In this document: positions 57,400-64,000 of the stretch, piece by piece
Position numbering within the stretch: the stretch's first letter is position 1
Layout of the letters: every line of letters begins with the position of its first letter
Assembly (NCBI GenBank): GCA_034440575.1
Contig: JAOTOL010001646.1
Coordinates: forward strand, 2,628,501 to 2,692,500
Length of the DNA: 64,000 bases
From: Imbricaverruca yamaguchii
Lineage: Eukaryota; Arthropoda; Thecostraca; Neoverrucidae
Direction of reading: 5' to 3'
Translations under genes and position numbers: made by a program
Notes under the pieces: model-generated
Told to the model about the DNA's origin: nothing
Seen by the model: the letters and a program-made list of their open reading frames with translations, nothing else
The model's database searches: none

Positions 57400-57866
57400 A
57401 AAACCGACGCTAGGAAAATGGCTACCCTCTCACCGAACCAAACGTCGGGAAGAAGTAATACTCTGTCGATTGAGAATAGGCCATACCTTTGCAACACATA
57501 GTTATATGTTGACCGGTAATGACCGTCCCGTATGTCCGCGATGTTCTAACCCGCTTACCGTGTACCATGTTTTAGTTGGCTGTACACTGCTAGATCCTCC
57601 ACGACGCCAGATTTTAGGACGGTTGAACACCGACTCTTCTTTACGTATGCTTATAGGAAACGACTCTCAGGCTGTTGCGTCTGGGAATATTTTTATGTTC
57701 ATTCGACAAGCTCGCCTCGACGTGATATACCCCCACCTGTGAAGATGGATAGTGAACTATGATAGCTGCACCGTAGATTGATTACATTTCAGTTATGGGC
57801 GCAAAATGGCCCTAGATGTCGACGCGCCCCTAAGCTCCAATCCACCACCACCACCACTTATTACTA
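57400..57866 (+). mobile_element. LINE 3' end fragment with SINE-like tail
   Basis: Encodes LCRLRIGHTFATHSYMLTGN and a zinc-finger-like PVCPRCSNPLTVYHVLVGC, the C-terminus typical of Jockey/I/R1-group LINE ORF2, then a stop at 57742 and a 3' UTR with GTCGACGCGCCCCTAAGC and a CCA-repeat end. Everything upstream is missing. Confidence 0.85.
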
Positions 57867-59770
57867 TTACCATCCTTTAAAATTCGTTTTTATCTTATCT
57901 CTCAACATCGCTATTCAATTGTGTTAGCTGTATTTTTGGAAGTGATGAGGCCGAGGAACATTTCACATTAGATTAGCCGGCAAGCCCGTAAAATCCGCTG
58001 AGCCGGATGAGGCTATTGCAAATATGGGATACATCGGGTTCTGTGTACTATGATCAGAGACATAGGCACATTCGAGAACGGTCAGCTATATTTTCTGGCG
58101 ACTGGAATCCAGCGATGGCTCATGTTTCCGTCACGTGCTCACCACACCCTTCCCCCGCCCGCTTCGTCAAAATCCCTCTGACCGGCCGGCGCGGAACGTC
58201 GCTATCGCCATCTGGATAGGGCCGTGGCACACCCGGCCGGGGGCGCGACAGGCCTGCTCCAGGTCGGGGCTGGCACGCGAGCGGCGACCACGTGAAGAAC
58301 TCTCCAGAAACACGACCTGAAACCGGCGGACAGCGTGATGCACTTCGCGTCGCGCAGCGAGTTACCGGTCTTGTTCGGTGTGCTGAGTGCGCCTGCGTGT
58401 TGTTTCAGCTACTTACTGTTGCCCGCTCCGGGGTGCATTTTTGCTGCTTGTTTGATGATACATGAATAAAATTACTGAGGTATTGGTGCAGACATATTGG
58501 CGTAGGAATGTGGGGAGGGGGGGACAATGGGGCTCAACTGTTGTTAATTTGAAGTCTCATGGAGTTGTGTGGAAAGAAATGGCTGAAACATTCTTTTTCA
58601 TGTTAAAATGCATTCACCTTTGTTGAAAGCAGTGGCACAGTCAGGATTTTCCCAATGTGGATGACAAAATTGTGACGAGGAGAAAGGTTGGGCGCTATAT
58701 AACCAGTAGCAGCTGATGCACCCTTAAGCCCAAATAATCAATCAATGAGACAAAAGGTGTCCAACGAGCTTTGCGCTCTGAGTATGTATGGCTTTCCGTG
58801 GTGAAAACCTGACAGTTTCTCGTTTGATATAGCGTATTTTTGGGTTCTAAAGAATGGGAGAGTGCCCTCCCCCTCCCCCTTGGCTGCGCGGCTGGTCATA
58901 GTCCACTAGTTGGTCGTGAATGGGCGGTGTTGCGGTAGAGGTCAGCATGTCCCAAAAATGTCTGTCGTCGATAAGTGTACACATCGTTATACGTTGAGTG
59001 GGCCTTTAAAGCATGATGCCCGAGCATTGTTCTACGTTCGATTTAAAATATAAATTGCTCGCGCTCGTAGATTATGGGTACTCGAGCGTGCATACTGTAC
59101 TGGGAGAGTGCATGCCGGCAGATAAAACTAGCACAGGATAGTGCTTCAGTCGTTCATGCAAAATGTAATACAATGCTTTACTTTGATGTTGAAAAGTCTT
59201 TTATTTTGCTAAATTACTGCTGGTTTAAAATGATACCATGCCTTAAGATACGGAAGGTGATACGGTTATCTCCGTGCACGACTGTAGCTTGACATGCACA
59301 ATATTTACTCACTATCCGGAAGACTACCGCTGCATTGGCTACAATTCACGGCGAACCAGAAGCCAAGAGCCTTTTAACCGCCAGTTGAAAAGTCCGTCCG
59401 CTTGGCCACCTGGGGCGTGGAAAACAAACGCTGTAATCATCGCATGAAAGGTGCAATCAAAACACAGGAAAACAACTGCTGTTTTCTAGGAAGGAGAACA
59501 TTGTCCAATCCTTAAATAGTGCGTGCGTTTTAGGGGAAAAATATTCCAAAGGTTTATTGTGTCGCGCGCCACCAAGTGAGCTTCACGTCTAACAATGCAT
59601 GTCCAATAATCAGGACAAGGCAGCCTTATGGGCGTTCCCTGAGCGAGGGCAGAGGTCGGTGGGTTGTGGCGCTCCTCTGTCGCAGGTGCATGGTCGGCCA
59701 CCAAACCGCGAAACGGAACTGCGGAACCGCCCGCAACTGCGCTCTCCTGGCAGCTTGTGGAAGCTGCGCC
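57867..59770. other. Unassigned stretch downstream of EMC4
   Basis: Holds the tail fragment at 58690-58746. No gene recognised. Confidence 0.4.
58690..58746 (+). mobile_element. SINE/LINE 3' tail fragment
   Basis: GGGCGCTATATAACC, CAGCTGATGCACCCTTAAGC, then AAATAATCAATCAATGA. Confidence 0.75.
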
Positions 59771-60018
59771 CAGCAGTCACACGGCGTCCAATAATCACAC
59801 TGCGCCAACAGTCACACTGCGTCCAGCAGTCACACTGCGTCCAACAGTCACACTGCGTCCAGCAGTCACACTGCGTCCAGCAGTCACACTGCGTCCAGCA
59901 GTCACACTGCGTCCAGCAGTCACACTGCGTCCAGCAGTCACACTGCGTCCAGCAGTCACACTGCGTCCAGCAGTCACACTGCGTCCAGCAGTCACACTGC
60001 GTCCAACAGTCGCAGTCC
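59771..60018. repeat. 18-bp minisatellite
   Basis: About 13 units of CAGCAGTCACACTGCGTC with CAGCAG/CAACAG variants. Adjacent to a dispersed repeat at 60070-60165. Confidence 0.96.
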
Positions 60019-60069
60019 GACTGGGTCCGACAGTCGCAGAGGCGTGGAAACAGATAAGCCACGCCCATT

Positions 60070-60165
60070 CCGACAGTTCGGCACAGTGCAATCGGGTTTG
60101 GGATACTTGCTCGATGTTCGGTGGAGGAGCTCAATTGTGGAAGTAGAGTCCCCAATTCACATAGG
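60070..60165. repeat. Dispersed repeat, copy 2
   Basis: Sibling of 47400-47560. Confidence 0.6.
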
Positions 60166-60626
60166 TGCTTTGGGAGTCTATCTGGTTGGGCAGAAATCGG
60201 TTCCACTATTGTGCCGACATCGGACCCATCTGCCGAATGCGGTGTACGTACCCCATACTTAGTACACCATAGTAATTTGGATCAACACGGATGCCACGCT
60301 TTGTCACGGTCCTTACACCTCGCGTTCCTTCTGCTCAGTCCGTGCGGTACACACCCTCCCAGCATGACGGACGGCGGACGACTGACGTTGCGGACTGTGG
60401 GGCGTGCAGGTCACGTGGTGGCATGACTGCAAGTATGTACATATACATGTATATGGACCATCGGCTCGGGCTTCCTCAGAGGATTCTATCTTGACCTAGT
60501 TGATTTCTGGTTTGGAGTTGCTTGAATTGTCTGCACCACTGAGGATGCTTTTCTGTGATTCACGTGTATTTTTGCACGCTTTTTTCCCCGCGTTTTTTTG
60601 TTCAATTTTTAACCCTGCCATTTCTA

Positions 60627-60751
60627 ATATCACTCCTGAAGATGGCCCCTGGCTGAAACTTTCAGTAATATAGCATAATCCCTAACGTTACTTTTGATGT
60701 AAACTCAGCACCTCCTGGTATATTGAAGGTCGTACATTTTTTGTCACGCAA
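60627..60751. repeat. Single arm of the 45.1-kb foldback family
   Basis: AACTCAGCACCTCCTGGTAT, ATTGAAGGTCGTACAT and GTCACGCAATGAG match the right arm at 45258-45379. Confidence 0.9.
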
Positions 60752-60757
60752 TGAGTT

Positions 60758-61791
60758 TTAACACTCGCACGTCCGGCGGTCTGCGCCAACTTCGCATGTC
60801 CGGGGGGGGGGGGGCAGATGTCTGCCCCATAAGATCTCTGGAACTATGCTAGCTAGCGACAAACGGAAAACGGCGTTGGATAGCTGGTGACGGGTTCTAT
60901 CGAAAGTCTTTCGGTCATTTTTTCGCTCATATCAACATTCAGGTCACTGGACCATCATGGGTCAAATTCGACCAGATCAGGCGGGACTCAGATATTGACA
61001 CATATCTCAGGACTTGTAACAGACAGAAACAAACGGTGAACGCTATTCGACAGTCCTTGAAATGCGCTACCGACAATAGGCGGTGTAAGTTAAAGTCAGG
61101 TCAACCGAAACTCAGGTCAAGGTCATGAAGTCATGACCTCAGGTCAAGGTCATGAAGTCGCCTAGGGAGGTCATGTAATGTATCAATCGACACGTCTTGG
61201 CGATACAAGCACAATGCCTTGCAATTTCAGCCGTCTAGCTCAATGCAGTGCGATATAATGCGTATAAATGTGTAGTTATCTCAGGTGACCTCAGAGACCT
61301 TGGTGAGGTCACTGAACAAAAATGTCAGCGATAGCATTGAGCATAGCTTCCATCGACATGCCACAACCGTTGTGAGATCAAATCCGAGCGCAAATATGTA
61401 ACCAGGAAACATTTGTATATTTTACCATAGCCCTGTAATGGGGAAGCCATGGCCGCGACCTGACCTGAAGTCAATGCTACGAAAAAAAACGATATACATA
61501 TTATGGTCCCTGATGAGATCATGACATGTCATAGGTTTGAAATCAATTGCCCAATTATTGTGGAAGTTATGCCACCTAGAACTCCGAGTGTAGTTGGGTC
61601 ACTTCGCCTGACCTGGTGACCTGACCTGTGATTACCCAGGATCAAAAATATGTGAGGATATGCGGAAAAGACCAATGAACAGCTATGCGAGGTTTTGCCT
61701 TGCTAACCCGATTAGTTTGGCGGAAAATGAGGAAAAACCGGAGGGGGGCGGATATCTGCCCCCCCCCCCTCCCCGGACGTGCACGTGTTAA
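60758..61791. mobile_element. TTAA-flanked non-autonomous DNA element, about 1.03 kb
   Basis: TTAA at 60758-60761 and 61788-61791. Inside are inverted ends: left CACTCGCACGTCCGG, right (reverse) CACGTGCACGTCCGG, both followed by a G-run and GGGCAGATNTC. TTAA target duplication is characteristic of piggyBac-type elements. No transposase frame is present, so it would be a MITE. The left end has an extra ~27-base internal duplication. Confidence 0.65.
60943..61640. promoter_or_regulatory. Cluster of AGGTCA nuclear-receptor half-sites
   Basis: About 14 AGGTCA/TGACCT hexamers in 700 bases, including TCAGGTCAAGGTCATGA twice (61111 and 61140 area) and TGACCTGGTGACCTGACCT near 61610. All lie inside the TTAA-flanked element. 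No target gene is shown. Confidence 0.45.
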
Positions 61792-61859
61792 AATACTGGC
61801 CGTTAGGTTCGCACGCTACAGCTCATTTGACAAGTTGAGCAATTCACCATGGTTTCCAG

Positions 61860-62624
61860 TTGGAGCGCTTCACGCGTCCGCTCAGCAACAACACGCCGCG
61901 GGGGAGCGGCTCCCTCATCCTGCCGCCGGACATCCCTGCCGGTCCACTGGTCCGGCGCGGCTCCCTCATCCTGCCGCCGGGCATCCCTGCGGGTCCATTG
62001 GTCCGGCGCGGCTCCCTCATCCTGCCGCCGGGCATCCCTCCCGGTCCACTGGTCCGGCGCGGCTCCCTCATCCTGCCGCCGGGCATCCCTGCCGGTCCAC
62101 TGGTCCGGCGCGGCTCCCTCATCCTGCCGCCGGGCATCCCTGCCGGTCCACTGGTCCGGCGCGGCTCCCTCATCCTGCCGCCGGGCATCCCTGCCGGTCC
62201 ACTGGTCCGGCGCGGCTCCCTCATCCTGCCGCCGGGCATCCCTGCCGGTCCACTGGTCCGGCGCGGCTCCCTCGTCCTGCCGCCGGGCATCCCTGCCGGT
62301 CCACCGGGTCCGGCGCGGCTCCCTCATCCTGCCGCCGGGCATCCCTGCCGGTCCACTGGTCCGGCGCGGCTCCCTCGTCCTGCCGCCGGGCATCCCTGCC
62401 GGTCCACTGGTCCGGCGCGGCTCCCTCGTCCTGCCGCCGGGCATCCCTGCCGGTCCACTGGTCCGGCGCGGCTCCCTCATCCTGCCGCCGGGCATCCCTG
62501 CCGGTCCATCGGTCCCGCCCGACGTCTGCGGCCTGGTAACGAACGGGACATCAGACAGCGCGCCACCCCATCTGGTGGTGACCTGGGGAGGTTCACTGTA
62601 TCAGATAGTGTGACATACAGATAG
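61860..62624 (+). CDS. Candidate exon with a 17-residue in-frame repeat (unrecognised)
   Basis: After TGGTTTCCAG an open frame reads LERFTRPLSNNTPRGSG then about 12 copies of GSLILPPGIPAGPLVRR, continuing to a stop at 62624. Third positions are strongly G/C in the first 25 codons, as in the true exons of this window. All three frames are open over the array because the 51-bp unit is divisible by three, so the case rests on the leading unique part. I do not recognise a family. It could equally be non-coding. Confidence 0.25.
   Translation: MERFTRPLSNNTPRGSGSLILPPDIPAGPLVRRGSLILPPGIPAGPLVRRGSLILPPGIPPGPLVRRGSLILPPGIPAGPLVRRGSLILPPGIPAGPLVRRGSLILPPGIPAGPLVRRGSLILPPGIPAGPLVRRGSLVLPPGIPAGPPGPARLPHPAAGHPCRSTGPARLPRPAAGHPCRSTGPARLPRPAAGHPCRSTGPARLPHPAAGHPCRSIGPARRLRPGNERDIRQRATPSGGDLGRFTVSDSVTYR
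61911..62520. repeat. 51-bp minisatellite
   Basis: About 12 units of 51 bp, core TCCTGCCGCCGGGCATCCCT, very uniform, with one base insertion near 62303 and CTCATC/CTCGTC variants. Confidence 0.96.
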
Positions 62625-64000
62625 TGCTCGTGGACACGGGCAGCACATCAGATGCTGTGATACGTCGTTTGGTGGTGACCTGGGGCACGATACAATTTCG
62701 CTCTTTTTATTATCGCTAATCGATTATCGTTCTTGTGGACAGACAATGTTTCTTGGCACTAGGTGTTCAGGGTCGTTATTAGGAAACTAATCCTGGTAAT
62801 GCGCGTGTGCAGTGTCATGTGACCCGCTTCGAGCGGAGACCTGGCCGTGCTGGCCGGGAGCCCAGTCCCCCCCCCCCTCAGGTTCACCGTCCGTCGCTCG
62901 GTACACGTTCGGCCGAACCGCATGCGCACCACACAGCGGCTGCCGCCGGCACATCTGCGCACCTCTGTCGGCACGACCGGACCCCCACGTCAGCGTCCAG
63001 TCCAGCACACGCTGACGTTCCCTGAGCTGCCTCTCGGCAGGTTGAGATCCGCCAGGTGCGACCGTTTTCCCATTTCTGCCGGCCACTCCACGCCTTGTCC
63101 GGAGACGCTCGGCACCGGTGTTGTCTGAGCGCCGGTCGCGGCGAATTTGTCCCCTGACGTCAGTGAACTGACGTCGAGTCTGACACGGCGCGGCGGTCTG
63201 GCCTCTGCGCGGTCGGCAGTTGTGATGTGGAGCGGCTCACTCGGGCCGGGGAGGCCCAGCTCCTGTGACAACCCCTACGTGTTCAATTAGAACTGACTTC
63301 CCATGTCCAATAGCGCATTTTCGGCCTTCTCATTCCCCCCGCCTCCCCACTGATTTGGGTACCACCTCTAATAACACTCAAGCTCGGGGCTGATGCTGCA
63401 CAGGTGGTTCCACAAGTGCCGCGTGACATTATCACCGCTGTTTCCCCCAGTATCGGCTGCGACCCCGCACTGTGACAGCGCGTTGGTGCCGTTGATCACG
63501 GTGTGGTGACTGCCGGTACAGCCATAGGGAAATGCCACTGATCTTTAGCATGGGAAATCGTCATAAAGGACATCTGATTATTTTCCGGGTTCTTCTGGCC
63601 TTATCATGGTCGTGGTGCCATCAGATCGCACGTTGAAATATTCCCAATATTATTTCCTCTTGAAAATGAAATCCAGCAATTATCGATCAAATTCACCTGG
63701 TGTTTTGGGTACAAAAACAGACAATACAGGAAATTTTGTCTTCTGGTCAAGGGTTCGATCCTCTGTATCTGCGAGATTATCGCTGCCAATATTTGCAACC
63801 AGCTGACACTTCCCGCTGGAACGTTTTCACTTGAAGTCACTCATTTATATTGCATTCGTCATTGACAGGAACTTAAGTATCACATCACTTGTGACAATAA
63901 TCGTACTTTGCAATGGGATGTGTCGAAAAGTGAGCAGAATGGGAGAAAGGAAGATGGGCATGCTTTGCCTATCATAACGTCGACGTCTATGGACTAATTT
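62625..64000. other. Unassigned right end of window
   Basis: One open segment at 62882-63040 has an acceptor-like CCCCCCTCAG and a donor-like GGCAG|GTTGAG, but I recognise no protein. The rest is without visible genes. Confidence 0.35.

Overview
This is animal nuclear DNA with spliced genes, canonical GT-AG introns, tRNA-derived SINEs, non-LTR retrotransposon fragments and very abundant minisatellites. The GC3-rich exons, repeat content and presence of POMGNT1 (absent from Drosophila) suggest a non-insect invertebrate. A crustacean, possibly a barnacle, is my guess and is not proven.

Three genes can be reconstructed exon by exon with matching splice phases. (1) POMGNT1 (+), 14 exons, 20327-39003, 649 aa: a protein O-mannose beta-1,2-GlcNAc transferase. 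(2) POFUT1 (-), 7 exons, 50888-40483, 403 aa: an ER O-fucosyltransferase that keeps a signal peptide and a C-terminal SDEL. (3) EMC4 (+), 2 exons, 51780-56080, 169 aa: a subunit of the ER membrane protein complex. POMGNT1 and POFUT1 converge tail to tail, 1.48 kb apart. POFUT1 and EMC4 diverge from a shared 0.9-kb promoter region.

Layout: 1-20.3 kb is intergenic and dominated by tandem arrays with units of 15-45 bp plus (TA)n blocks; I could not confirm a gene there. 20.3-39 kb is POMGNT1, with a degenerate LINE in intron 1 and minisatellites in many introns. 39-40.5 kb is the convergent intergenic region. 40.5-50.9 kb is POFUT1, and 50.9-56.1 kb is the shared promoter and EMC4. 56.1-64 kb holds LINE/SINE remnants, an 18-bp array, a TTAA-flanked element full of AGGTCA half-sites, and a 51-bp array that may be coding.

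The strongest unusual signal is that several minisatellites in these genes begin exactly at, and copy, an exon boundary. The sites are the donors of POMGNT1 exons 2 and 10 and POFUT1 exon 6, the acceptors of POFUT1 exons 5 and 7, and the stop codon of POFUT1; POMGNT1 exon 3 has an array starting at its donor. This creates rows of decoy splice sites or decoy C-termini. A second signal is a sharply CpG-depleted domain (about 48.3-54.1 kb) covering the 5' halves of POFUT1 and EMC4 but sparing their shared promoter, which fits 5'-biased gene-body methylation. A third is a common 3' tail shared by several SINE families and a LINE fragment in the same window.
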